Shown here: piece after piece, positions 1 to 8,071 of the stretch
Numbering within the stretch: the first letter of the stretch is position 1
Layout of the letters: each line of letters opens with the position of its first letter
NCBI GenBank assembly: GCA_041391965.1
Contig: JAWKMZ010000006.1
Coordinates: 41,813 to 105,812, forward strand
DNA: 64,000 nucleotides
Direction of reading: 5' to 3'
DNA from: JAWKMZ01 sp041391965
Lineage (GTDB): Bacteria > Bacteroidota > Bacteroidia > Flavobacteriales > Flavobacteriaceae
Notes under the pieces: generated by a model
What the model was told of the DNA's origin: nothing
Seen by the model: only the letters and a program-made list of their open reading frames with translations
The model's database searches: none
Program-made: the position numbers and the translations under genes

Positions 1-1319
1 CTATCGATAAAAATTTCGATTTAAAACAAAATGACTCACATCTTTTTGATGCTCAAATAGCAATTTCTGCCAATCAACCGTATTCAACACCTTATTGGTT
101 AGAAGAAAAAGGAACACTTGGCATGTATAAGGTGGATGACCAAAAATTGATTGGTTTGCCTGAAACACCTCGGCAAGTGACTGCAACTTTTAATTTGGTA
201 ATTGATGGCGAAATGATTAAGTTTAAAAAACCCATTGTTTACAAAACCAATGATCCTGTTAAAGGCGAAATTTATAAACCTTTTGAAATCATTCCTGAAG
301 CTTCTGTTAAAATTGAACAACCAGTCATCATTTTTGATACTGATGGCCAAAAAGATATTCATGTAATTGTAAAAGCCAGTAATGACAATTTAGAAGGTGT
401 TGTTAGTGTTAATCATCCTGAAGATTGGAATGTGTTTCCTGCACAACAAAAAGTAGCCATAGCTCATAAAGGAGAAGAACAAACACTCACATTTACGGTT
501 ATTCCACCAAAACATCAGAGTGAGGCCGTTTTTAATCCAAAAATCACAATTGATGGGAAAACGTACACCAAGCAATTGGTAACTATTGATTATGACTACA
601 TTCCATATCAAACCATTTTACTGCCAAGTGAAAGCAAAATGGTGCGTTTAAACATTCAAAAGAAAGGTGAAAATATTGGTTATATTGAAGGTGCTGGTGA
701 TGTGGTACCAGAAAGCTTACAGCAAATTGGTTACAACGTTGTCATCATAAAACCAGAAGATATTAATGCTGAAACTTTAAACCGTTTTGATGCTATTGTG
801 TTGGGTATTAGAGCTTATAACACAGTTGATGCGCTAAAATACAAACAACAATTACTATTTGATTATGTCAAACAAGGAGGCAATTTGATTGTGCAATACA
901 ATACCAACTCACGCTTAAAGGTGGACGAATTATCGCCTTTTGATTTAGAATTATCACGAGATAGAGTTACTGATGAAAATGCCAAAGTCACATTTTTAGA
1001 TGCTGACAATGAGCTTCTCAATTTTCCAAACAAAATCACACAAGACGATTTTGAAGGTTGGACACAAGAACGCGGTTTGTATTTTCCAGACAAATGGGGA
1101 AAAGAATTTACACCAATATTATCTATGCACGACAACAATGAAACGCCTAAAAACGGTAGCCTTTTGGTTGCCAAATACGGAAAAGGGCATTATATATATA
1201 CAGGCTTAAGTTTTTTTAGAGAATTTCCAGCAGGAGTATCAGGTGCTTATCGTTTGTTTGCCAACATGCTTTCTATTGGAAAAGAAACCATCAAAACAAA
1301 GCCTAAATTTGAAAATTAA
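1..1319 (+). CDS. PIG-L family deacetylase-type protein, C-terminal part (5' end outside window)
   Basis: The frame is open from the first bases (first full codon at position 3) to the TAA ending at 1319, giving 438 visible residues with no start, so the gene begins upstream. The visible part matches the long C-terminal region of Bacteroidetes PIG-L/LmbE-type proteins of about 830 residues: beta-rich segments, then a ThuA-like Rossmann fold with 'GYNVVIIKPEDI' and 'DAIVLGIRAYNT', and a final 'GKGHYIYTGLSFFREFPAG' stretch. The N-terminal zinc deacetylase domain (AHPDDE motif) is not in the window, so the assignment rests on the tail and on the neighbours. A small membrane peptide and a sodium:solute symporter follow on the same strand, a pairing I recall from other flavobacteria. 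A sugar-amide substrate is an inference. Confidence 0.7.
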   Translation, partial: IDKNFDLKQNDSHLFDAQIAISANQPYSTPYWLEEKGTLGMYKVDDQKLIGLPETPRQVTATFNLVIDGEMIKFKKPIVYKTNDPVKGEIYKPFEIIPEASVKIEQPVIIFDTDGQKDIHVIVKASNDNLEGVVSVNHPEDWNVFPAQQKVAIAHKGEEQTLTFTVIPPKHQSEAVFNPKITIDGKTYTKQLVTIDYDYIPYQTILLPSESKMVRLNIQKKGENIGYIEGAGDVVPESLQQIGYNVVIIKPEDINAETLNRFDAIVLGIRAYNTVDALKYKQQLLFDYVKQGGNLIVQYNTNSRLKVDELSPFDLELSRDRVTDENAKVTFLDADNELLNFPNKITQDDFEGWTQERGLYFPDKWGKEFTPILSMHDNNETPKNGSLLVAKYGKGHYIYTGLSFFREFPAGVSGAYRLFANMLSIGKETIKTKPKFEN

Positions 1320-1353
1320 GCAAAATAAATAGTTTCATTAAACCATTTGAATA

Positions 1354-1373
1354 CCTACCTGTTGGCAGACAGG
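1354..1373. repeat. Small palindromic REP-like element
   Basis: The 20-bp segment contains CCTGT (1358-1362) and ACAGG (1369-1373) around a 6-nt loop TTGGCAG-like core. It resembles the CCTG(C/T)CTG..GGCAGACAGG palindromes scattered through many Bacteroidetes genomes. It lies in the short gap after the PIG-L-type gene and could also act as a weak processing or termination hairpin. Confidence 0.4.
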
Positions 1374-1399
1374 TTTGCGACTCAAACATAAATAACACT

Positions 1400-1504
1400 A
1401 TGCAAAATCAACCAAAAGAACGTTGGAAACCTATTTACACAATAGTCTTAGTTGCTAATGCTATATATATTGTTTTGTTCTATTTTATCATGAAACTCTT
1501 TTAA
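1400..1504 (+). CDS. Small membrane peptide (34 aa)
   Basis: ATG at 1400 to TAA at 1504 encodes 34 residues: a short charged head (MQNQPKERWKPIY) followed by one hydrophobic helix of about 20 residues and a Lys near the end. The stop is separated by one base from the ATG of the symporter gene at 1506, which implies translational coupling. No family name is recognised. A position directly before a symporter suggests an accessory subunit or a coupling ORF. I infer it is real from the composition, start codon and tight spacing. Confidence 0.5.
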   Translation: MQNQPKERWKPIYTIVLVANAIYIVLFYFIMKLF

Positions 1505-1505
1505 T

Positions 1506-3197
1506 ATGCAAGCATTAGACTGGATTATACTTGTAAGCACTCTTTTAACCATTGTCATTTATGGCACTTGGAAAACTCGTGGTAGTAAAAATGTGCAAGA
1601 TTACATAAAAGGTGGAAACGAAGCCAAATGGTGGACTATTGGGTTATCAGTTATGGCAACGCAAGCCAGTGCCATCACGTTTTTATCAACGCCTGGACAA
1701 GCCTTTCATGATGGGATGGGTTTTGTACAATTTTATTTTGGTGTTCCAATTGCCATGATTATTATTTGTATGGTTTTTATTCCGTTATACCATCGGTTAA
1801 AAGTTTATACTGCTTATGAGTTTTTGGAAAACCGTTTTAATCTAAAAACCCGAAGTCTTACAGCTATTTTGTTTTTGATTCAACGTGGTTTGGCTGCAGG
1901 AATTACCATTTATGCTCCTGCTATTATTTTATCAGTTGTTTTGGATTGGAACTTGAATTTGCTTATCATCCTTATTGGCGTTTTAGTTATTGTTTATACA
2001 GTTTCTGGTGGTACAAAAGCGGTAAGCATTACTCAAAAACAGCAAATGGCAGTTATTTTTACAGGCATGTTTATTGCCTTTTTTATTATAGTTAGCAAGC
2101 TTCCAGAAGGGATTACTTTTACAAAAGCTTTAGATATTGCTGGCGCAAGTGGCAAAATGAATATTCTCAACTTTTCTTTTGATTTTGATAATCGTTATAC
2201 CTTTTGGAGTGGTATCATTGGTGGATCGTTTTTGGCACTCTCTTATTTTGGGACAGACCAAAGTCAGGTGCAACGTTACTTGTCAGGTAAATCGGTTAAA
2301 GAAATGCAATTAGGCTTGCTTTTTAATGGCTTGCTGAAAGTACCAATGCAGTTTTTTATTCTGTTAGTTGGCGTGATGGTGTTTGTGTTTTATCAATTTA
2401 ATCCATCACCTGTAAACTTCAATCCAGAAACCACTGAACTGGTTTCCAATTCTTCTTATGCCAATGAATACAAAGCTATTGAGCAGGAGCAGCACACAAT
2501 TTTTGAAAAAAAACAAGCGCTAATCAACTCTTATATTACAACCAAAGATGAATCGCTCACTACGCAAATACAACAAATCAATAAAGCCGATAGAGAAAAT
2601 AGAAATAAAGCTAAAGCAATTATAAAAAAAGCCAATACCGAAAAATCATTAGCTATAGAGTCTAATGATAAAGATTATGTGTTTATCCATTTTATATTGA
2701 ATAATTTACCTCGTGGACTTATTGGTTTGCTTTTAGCGGTTATTTTGAGTGCAGCCATGTCAAGCACTGCAAGTGAGTTGAATGCACTCTCTTCAACCAC
2801 CACAATGGATTTGTACAAACGCAATTTTGCTCAAGACAAAAGTGAAAAACATTATCTAAATGTTTCAAAATGGATGACCTTAGCTTGGGGAATTTTAGCC
2901 ATTATCATTGCTTGTATAGCTTATTTAGCAGATAATTTAATTCAACTTGTTAATATTATTGGCTCAATTTTTTATGGGAATGTTTTGGGTATTTTCTTGC
3001 TGGCTTTCTTTTTTAAATATGTCAAAGGCAATGCGGTATTTATTGCTGCATTGATTACTCAAGCCATTGTAATTATAGGTTGGTGGTATGATTGGATGCC
3101 TTATTTATGGCTAAATTTATTTGGATGTGGATTGGTTATTGGAATGGCATGTATCCTCCAACTTTTTAATACTGAAAAAAACATCTCAATTTCTTAA
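1506..3197 (+). CDS. Sodium:solute symporter (SSS family)
   Basis: 563 residues with about 13 hydrophobic segments and the SSS signature region around 'SGGTKAV' (residues about 168-174) and 'GTDQSQVQRYLS'. The protein should sit in the inner membrane and use sodium to take up an organic solute; the substrate cannot be read from sequence. Between hydrophobic segments near residues 300 and 390 there is a long hydrophilic insert rich in Glu, Lys and Gln, with heptad-like spacing that looks like a coiled coil; classical family members have a shorter loop there. It follows the 34-aa membrane ORF by one base and the PIG-L-type gene by about 190 bp, so uptake of the deacetylase's product is plausible. 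The next gene starts 3 bp after the stop. Confidence 0.85.
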   Translation: MQALDWIILVSTLLTIVIYGTWKTRGSKNVQDYIKGGNEAKWWTIGLSVMATQASAITFLSTPGQAFHDGMGFVQFYFGVPIAMIIICMVFIPLYHRLKVYTAYEFLENRFNLKTRSLTAILFLIQRGLAAGITIYAPAIILSVVLDWNLNLLIILIGVLVIVYTVSGGTKAVSITQKQQMAVIFTGMFIAFFIIVSKLPEGITFTKALDIAGASGKMNILNFSFDFDNRYTFWSGIIGGSFLALSYFGTDQSQVQRYLSGKSVKEMQLGLLFNGLLKVPMQFFILLVGVMVFVFYQFNPSPVNFNPETTELVSNSSYANEYKAIEQEQHTIFEKKQALINSYITTKDESLTTQIQQINKADRENRNKAKAIIKKANTEKSLAIESNDKDYVFIHFILNNLPRGLIGLLLAVILSAAMSSTASELNALSSTTTMDLYKRNFAQDKSEKHYLNVSKWMTLAWGILAIIIACIAYLADNLIQLVNIIGSIFYGNVLGIFLLAFFFKYVKGNAVFIAALITQAIVIIGWWYDWMPYLWLNLFGCGLVIGMACILQLFNTEKNISIS

Positions 3198-3200
3198 CGA

Positions 3201-3800
3201 ATGACGGTTCCAATAGCACTTATTATATTCCGATTGCTGTTAGCTCCTATCATTTTAATTTTAGCATATTATTTTAAATATCAATCAAATATAATAATTG
3301 TTGTTTTAATGTATTTAGGCCTATTATCAGATATTTTTGATGGTATTATTGCCAGAAAACAAGGACTTTCTACTGAAAAATTGCGTCGTTTGGACAGTCA
3401 AGTCGATTTAGTTTTTTGGCTTTCTATCGGAATTGCTACATGGATACTTTCTCCTGAATTAATAAAAACCCATCGTTTTGCCATAATTAGCATTATTGTT
3501 TTGGAAGCTTTGTGCTATACTATTAGCTTCATTAAGTTCAAAAAAGAAACATGTACTCATGCTTTTTTGTCTAAATTATGGGGAATTTCGCTGCTCATAG
3601 CGTTTACTTCCATCATAGGATTTGGTCATGCAGGAATTGCGTTTAAAGTATCAATTATCCTCGGAATCATATCTCAATTGGATGTTGTTTTAATTTTATT
3701 GATTCTTAAAAATTGGACACATGATATTCCAAGTGCTTATCATGCGTATTTGATTCGGAATCATATTCCTTTTAAGAAAAATAGATTTTTAAATAGCTAA
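3201..3800 (+). CDS. CDP-alcohol phosphatidyltransferase family protein
   Basis: 199 residues with about six hydrophobic segments and the CDP-alcohol phosphatidyltransferase motif near residues 44-69: D44, D47-G48, A51-R52, D65 and D69, the acidic residues that bind Mg2+ and the CDP moiety. The usual glycine after AR(x)8 is Leu (L61), a deviation from DG(x)2AR(x)8G(x)3D(x)3D. Members transfer a phosphatidyl group from CDP-diacylglycerol to an alcohol (glycerol phosphate, serine, inositol and so on); the acceptor here is unknown. It begins 3 bp after the symporter stop and is probably co-transcribed. A strong terminator hairpin follows at 3855-3887. Confidence 0.8.
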   Translation: MTVPIALIIFRLLLAPIILILAYYFKYQSNIIIVVLMYLGLLSDIFDGIIARKQGLSTEKLRRLDSQVDLVFWLSIGIATWILSPELIKTHRFAIISIIVLEALCYTISFIKFKKETCTHAFLSKLWGISLLIAFTSIIGFGHAGIAFKVSIILGIISQLDVVLILLILKNWTHDIPSAYHAYLIRNHIPFKKNRFLNS

Positions 3801-3854
3801 TGATAACTAAAATACAAAAATGTCAAATTTCATTTTGATAACGATTGAGAATAA

Positions 3855-3890
3855 AAAACCTCAAAGACTACATATCTTTGAGGTTTTATC
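3855..3890. terminator. Bidirectional intrinsic terminator
   Basis: A perfect 13-bp stem (AAAACCTCAAAGA at 3855-3867, TCTTTGAGGTTTT at 3875-3887) surrounds a 7-nt loop, with A-rich left and T-rich right flanks. It lies between the convergent phosphatidyltransferase gene and the DUF2911 gene and can serve both. Confidence 0.8.
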
Positions 3891-3911
3891 AATACTTAGC
3901 TAAGGCTAATT

Positions 3912-4760
3912 TTACATTTCTCCCCATTCTTTAAGGGAGTCTTTATTCATTTTTACATAATCCATATTTCCTGCTGCTTCAGAAGCCGCTAACGATTTTT
4001 TGGCAATTTCAATCGCTCCTTTAATGTCTCCCGCTTTAGCATAAATCAATGATTGTTGTCTTAATTGATAAAATGCAGCTTTATCACCAGCCATAGTAAT
4101 AGCTTTATCAATCCACGTTTTAGCTTGCTTTATATCTTTCCCTTCTTGCAAATAATATACTGCAGCAGCATAATAATCATTCGCTCCTGGTCCTTTCATG
4201 GTTTTATCAATAGCTGCAGACACTAAAGCATCTGTTGGCACCTCAATTTTCACTTCCACATAAGTATGTTCCCAAAGAATCCCTAAAACTGCTGAATTGC
4301 TCGACAAATTTCCAAAAGTCATATTAAGTGACTCTATTGGCATTGGTAAGGAAGATACTTTTGCACTCACTTTTGCAGCAACTTTAGAATTGTCCCATTG
4401 TTGAGGTGTTCCCCAATTGGTAGCATCAGCATAAAATATTATATCCCAGGTTTCTTTATTAGGCGTGGCATAAATAGCATAAGAACCCGCTTTTATAGTA
4501 GTGCCTCCAACAGTAGCATCTGTACTAAACGTAATTTTTGTGTTGGCATTAGCTCCTAAACGCCAGAGTGTTCCATAAGGTACTAAATCGCCAAAAATAA
4601 TTCGACCTCTCATACTCGGTCTAGAATATTCCAAGGTTATATCAGTTAAACCAACTTTTTGCTCTATTTTACAAAAAGGACTTGGTGCTGGTGTTTGTAT
4701 TTGTGCTGTTGCAAAAAAAGGTGCTATGGCAATAGCCAAACATAGTATTAGTTTTTTCAT
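3912..4760 (-). CDS. DUF2911 domain-containing secreted protein
   Basis: 282 residues. The N-terminus (MKKLILCLAIAIAPFFATAQ) is a clear signal peptide. Residues about 25-175 match DUF2911, with 'EYSRPSMRGRIIFGDLVPYG' and 'LWRLGANANTKITFS'. Residues about 185-282 look like two TPR-type helical repeats ('AAAVYYLQEGKDIKQAKTWI', 'AKAGDIKGAIEIAKKSL'). The family is common in the Bacteroidetes periplasm and has no established biochemical function. It appears monocistronic, facing away from tspO. Confidence 0.85.
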   Translation of the reverse strand: MKKLILCLAIAIAPFFATAQIQTPAPSPFCKIEQKVGLTDITLEYSRPSMRGRIIFGDLVPYGTLWRLGANANTKITFSTDATVGGTTIKAGSYAIYATPNKETWDIIFYADATNWGTPQQWDNSKVAAKVSAKVSSLPMPIESLNMTFGNLSSNSAVLGILWEHTYVEVKIEVPTDALVSAAIDKTMKGPGANDYYAAAVYYLQEGKDIKQAKTWIDKAITMAGDKAAFYQLRQQSLIYAKAGDIKGAIEIAKKSLAASEAAGNMDYVKMNKDSLKEWGEM

Positions 4761-4851
4761 AATAATTAGTTTTTTAATTTAGTTAATATTCATAATTTAT
4801 AAAAATACACATTCAATAAATGTTAATTGTTAATTAATACTAAAATATAAT

Positions 4852-4859
4852 TACGTTTG
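4852..4859 (+). promoter_or_regulatory. Predicted promoter (-7 TACGTTTG) of the tspO operon
   Basis: TACGTTTG fits the Bacteroidetes TAnnTTTG -7 element. A TTG at 4827-4829 lies 22 bp upstream and could be the -33 element. The start codon is 62 bp downstream, so the mRNA would carry a leader of about 55 nt. Confidence 0.5.
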
Positions 4860-4921
4860 TTTTTTGTTTAATATATTTACAAAAATATTAAACACTTTTA
4901 AAGACTTCTAATTTCTTATCC

Positions 4922-5383
4922 ATGAAATTTACAAAATCTTTTGTTTTTTTTCTAATTATCAACTTTAGTGCTTTAGGCATTGGAACTTGGCTTATGAACA
5001 ATGGTCCTCAAAGTGAATGGTACACATCACTCAACCAAGCACCTTGGACTCCTGCTGGATGGGTTTTTGGAGCGGCATGGACTTTTATCATGTTGTGTTT
5101 TTCCATTTATATGACATTTTTATATTTAAAAAAATCCGCTTCTAAATTTGGAATATTATTTGTCATTCAATTCCTTCTAAATGTGAGTTGGAATTATATA
5201 TTTTTTAATCAACATCTTATCGCATTAGGACTTGCCACCATTATCGCCCTGACTGTTGTAGTTGCAATCTTTACATTTAAATTCAGGAATGATTTAAAGA
5301 CTAAAACTTTGCTCATTATCCCATACTTTATGTGGCTTTGCATAGCAACATCGCTCAATACCTACATATTATTAAATAACTAA
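4922..5383 (+). CDS. tspO: TspO/MBR family tryptophan-rich sensory protein
   Basis: 153 residues, close to the usual bacterial TspO length, with five hydrophobic segments and the aromatic-rich motif 'WYTSLNQAPWTPAGWVFGAAWT' region typical of the fold, plus 'LNVSWNYIFFNQH'. TspO proteins bind porphyrins in the membrane and act in tetrapyrrole, light or oxidative-stress responses. A predicted promoter lies at 4852. The gene abuts the SRPBCC and photolyase genes without gaps, forming an apparent three-gene operon that supports a light/ROS role. The function is transferred from the family. Confidence 0.9.
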   Translation: MKFTKSFVFFLIINFSALGIGTWLMNNGPQSEWYTSLNQAPWTPAGWVFGAAWTFIMLCFSIYMTFLYLKKSASKFGILFVIQFLLNVSWNYIFFNQHLIALGLATIIALTVVVAIFTFKFRNDLKTKTLLIIPYFMWLCIATSLNTYILLNN

Positions 5384-5386
5384 TTG

Positions 5387-5848
5387 ATGAAACTATATAG
5401 GCTTCACAAAAAACAAAATTTACCTATCTCCATAGAACAAGCATGGCATTTTTTATCTAATCCTCATAATTTAAAAATAATTACGCCCAATTATATGGGA
5501 TTTCATATCCTTTCAGGTGCTGACAAACCTATGTTTGCAGGACAAATCATTCAATACATTGTCACTCCTGCTTTTGGTATTAAAACCAAATGGGTTACTG
5601 AAATCACTCATAGCATCAATCAACAGTATTTTGTAGATGAACAGCGTTTTGGACCCTATGCCTTTTGGCATCACAAACATTTTATCAAGACGATTGATGG
5701 TGGTGTTGAGATGGAAGATATTATTGACTATAAACTCCCTTTTGGAATTTTAGGACAACTCGTTCATCCGATTTTAGTGAAACCAAAATTGGATGAGATT
5801 TTTAATTACAGAAGCAACAAACTTGAAGAACTTTTCGGAATTTATTAA
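5387..5848 (+). CDS. SRPBCC family ligand-binding protein
   Basis: 153 residues from the ATG at 5387 (a TTG codon at 5384 immediately precedes it and follows the tspO stop). The pattern 'LPISIEQAWHFLSNPHNLKIITP...MGF' and 'FVDEQRFGPYAFWHHKHFI' is that of the START/Bet v1-like SRPBCC fold seen beside photolyase/cryptochrome genes in many bacteria. It is soluble, without a signal peptide. The ligand is unknown. It sits between tspO and the photolyase with zero spacing, so it should be co-translated with both; a tetrapyrrole, flavin or carotenoid-related ligand would be in keeping, but that is inference. Confidence 0.8.
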   Translation: MKLYRLHKKQNLPISIEQAWHFLSNPHNLKIITPNYMGFHILSGADKPMFAGQIIQYIVTPAFGIKTKWVTEITHSINQQYFVDEQRFGPYAFWHHKHFIKTIDGGVEMEDIIDYKLPFGILGQLVHPILVKPKLDEIFNYRSNKLEELFGIY

Positions 5849-7156
5849 ATGAAACAATCCATCAACATATTTTGGTTTCGACGCGATTTAAGGCTCGATG
5901 ATAACGTAGGGTTTTATGAAGCCTTAAAAAGTGATAAACCCGTACTTCCTATCTTTATTTTTGATAAGGAAATTTTGGAAAATCTTCCTGAAGATGATGC
6001 ACGCGTCACTTTCATTTTTGAAACGCTTCAAAAATTGCGAGATACATTGCAAAAACAATATGATAGCAGCATAGCCATGTATTATGGAAAGCCATTTGAA
6101 ATTTACAAAAAACTAATTGACGATTTTGATATTGACACAGTTTATACCAATCATGATTATGAACCCTATGCCAAAGAACGAGATACTAAAATAGAAGAAC
6201 TAATTTCAAAAAAAGGCATAAAATTCAAGACTTTTAAAGACCAAGTCATTTTTGAAAAAGGTGAAGTTATCAAAAGTGATGGCGATCCTTATGTGGTTTA
6301 CACACCTTACATGAAAACTTGGAAGGAAAAATTTAAAACTATCCATTTAACCTTCTACCATACCAATTTGCATCTTCATAACCTGGTTAAAAACACAGAA
6401 CTTCCAAATTTAAGGCTGTCGGACATTGGCTTTAAAAAATCGTCACAAAAAATAGCAGATTACCAAGTAACTCCATCCTTAATTCAGAACTATGAAAAAA
6501 CAAGAAACTTTCCTGCTAAAGAGACAACATCCAAACTTGGACCACATTTACGCTTTGGAACGGTTAGCATTCGCAAAATGATTAAAAAAGCAGTTGCAGA
6601 AAAGAATGAAATATTTTGGCAAGAACTTATTTGGAGAGAATTTTTTATGCAGATACTTTGGCACTTTCCACATACGGTTACCAAGAGTTTTAAACCTAAA
6701 TATGACCAAATTGAATGGCGCAATGATGAAAAAGATTTTAAATTGTGGTGCCAAGGCAACACAGGATACCCTTTAGTTGATGCTGGCATGCGGCAACTAA
6801 ACCAAACTGGTTTTATGCACAACCGAGTGCGAATGTTAGTAGGTAGTTTTCTGTGTAAACATTTACTTATTGATTGGCGTTGGGGCGAAGCCTATTTTGC
6901 AGAAAAATTGCACGATTACGAAATGGCAAGCAATGTTGGAAATTGGCAATGGGTTGCTGGTTGTGGTGTGGATGCTGCTCCTTATTTCAGAATTTTTAAT
7001 CCATCAACGCAAATTCAAAAGTTTGACAAAGATTTAAAATACATCAATAAATGGGTTCCAGAATTTCAAGAATTAACGTATCCAAAACCCATCGTTAATC
7101 ATAAAATGGCTCGTGAACGCTGCTTAAACACATATCAAAAGGCACTACGCAAGTAA
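5849..7156 (+). CDS. phrB: Deoxyribodipyrimidine photo-lyase / cryptochrome family protein
   Basis: 435 residues with the N-terminal photolyase alpha/beta domain ('IFWFRRDLRLDDN' at residues about 6-19) and the C-terminal FAD-binding helical domain ('WQELIWREFF', 'GYPLVDAGMRQLNQTGFMHNRVRM', 'NVGNWQWVAGCGVDAAPYFRIFNP'). The length and motifs fit a class I CPD photolyase, which repairs UV-induced cyclobutane dimers using light and FADH-. A (6-4) photolyase or signalling cryptochrome cannot be fully excluded by eye. It is the third gene of the tspO operon, starting at the base after the SRPBCC stop codon. Confidence 0.9.
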   Translation: MKQSINIFWFRRDLRLDDNVGFYEALKSDKPVLPIFIFDKEILENLPEDDARVTFIFETLQKLRDTLQKQYDSSIAMYYGKPFEIYKKLIDDFDIDTVYTNHDYEPYAKERDTKIEELISKKGIKFKTFKDQVIFEKGEVIKSDGDPYVVYTPYMKTWKEKFKTIHLTFYHTNLHLHNLVKNTELPNLRLSDIGFKKSSQKIADYQVTPSLIQNYEKTRNFPAKETTSKLGPHLRFGTVSIRKMIKKAVAEKNEIFWQELIWREFFMQILWHFPHTVTKSFKPKYDQIEWRNDEKDFKLWCQGNTGYPLVDAGMRQLNQTGFMHNRVRMLVGSFLCKHLLIDWRWGEAYFAEKLHDYEMASNVGNWQWVAGCGVDAAPYFRIFNPSTQIQKFDKDLKYINKWVPEFQELTYPKPIVNHKMARERCLNTYQKALRK

Positions 7157-7180
7157 TTAAAAATCAAAATATTGCAATTT

Positions 7181-7888
7181 TTATTTTGTGCCTTGTTGAA
7201 TTTGCTTCCTAATGTCTTCAATCATTTCTACTTGTATTTGTTGAATGTTTAGCAACTCATTTTGTTGATGGATAATCAGATGGTCTATTTTTTCGTGCAA
7301 CATTCTAATCTCTAATTCTGACTTAAGGTTGACCATGTAATCTTGTTTAGAACGCTCTCTGTCTTTTTCTTCCTGTCTGTTTTGACTCATCATAATAACA
7401 GGTGCTTGCAATGCTGCCAAACATGATAAAATTAAATTTAATAAAATAAAAGGATAAGGATCAAAGGGTTTAGAAACCAAAAAAACAATGTTGATGCTCA
7501 TCCAAATAAAAATGAAAACCGCAAAAATGATGATAAACTTCCAACTCCCACCAAAAGAGGCTATTTTATCGGCTAAACGTTGCCCAAATGTGAAAGAGCT
7601 ATCATCATTTTCAGTCATTGTCTTTAACGACAAAGCATCTTGGTTATTTATACTTTTTAAAACTTCCTTCTCTAAATCAGAAAGTTCACCTACCTCAGCC
7701 ATCAAATAATCAGCTATATATTTTTGTCTGTATTGATTTAATTCTGAAATAGAAATATGACTACGATTATTAAAATTTGGATGTGATTTTTGAATCAGCT
7801 CAAAAATAGACTTCCTAATTGTTTTGGCATTTACTCTTTCGTTTTCAGGAAATTCTAAACCAGATATGGCACTTACAAATGTTTTCAT
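7181..7888 (-). CDS. DUF1003 domain-containing membrane protein
   Basis: 235 residues. The central region (about 105-185) carries the DUF1003 hallmarks: 'FGQRLADKIASFGGSWKFIIIF', two hydrophobic segments, then 'LILSCLAALQAPVIMMSQNRQ' and the acidic/basic 'EEKDRERSKQDYMVNLKSE'. The N-terminal 100 residues are soluble and the C-terminus is a likely coiled coil ('HLIIHQQNELLNIQQIQVEMI'). It is predicted to sit in the inner membrane; no biochemical role is established. The gene is convergent with the photolyase gene with a 24-bp gap and no obvious terminator. Confidence 0.85.
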   Translation of the reverse strand: MKTFVSAISGLEFPENERVNAKTIRKSIFELIQKSHPNFNNRSHISISELNQYRQKYIADYLMAEVGELSDLEKEVLKSINNQDALSLKTMTENDDSSFTFGQRLADKIASFGGSWKFIIIFAVFIFIWMSINIVFLVSKPFDPYPFILLNLILSCLAALQAPVIMMSQNRQEEKDRERSKQDYMVNLKSELEIRMLHEKIDHLIIHQQNELLNIQQIQVEMIEDIRKQIQQGTK

Positions 7889-8036
7889 TAGCGTACAAAT
7901 TAGTTTTAAAGATACTCGTATTTTTTATTCGAGCAAAACACTTAATTACTATTTGAACAACTTAGCCATTCATCCATTATTCTGTTTGTAAGACGATTAT
8001 ATACATAATTATCATTCATGCTTTATAAATTTACGC

Positions 8037-8044
8037 TATCTTTG
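8037..8044 (+). promoter_or_regulatory. Predicted promoter (-7 TATCTTTG) of the FG-GAP gene
   Basis: TATCTTTG is a full match to TAnnTTTG. Transcription would begin near 8050, downstream of the first in-frame ATG (8018), which supports translation from the ATG at 8072. Confidence 0.6.
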
Positions 8045-8071
8045 ATATATTACTCCATAAAAAAATCAAAT

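Noticed and set aside
8018..8071. ATG at 8018 as start of the FG-GAP protein
   Set aside because: It lies upstream of the predicted transcription start and in front of a perfect signal peptide that begins at 8072.
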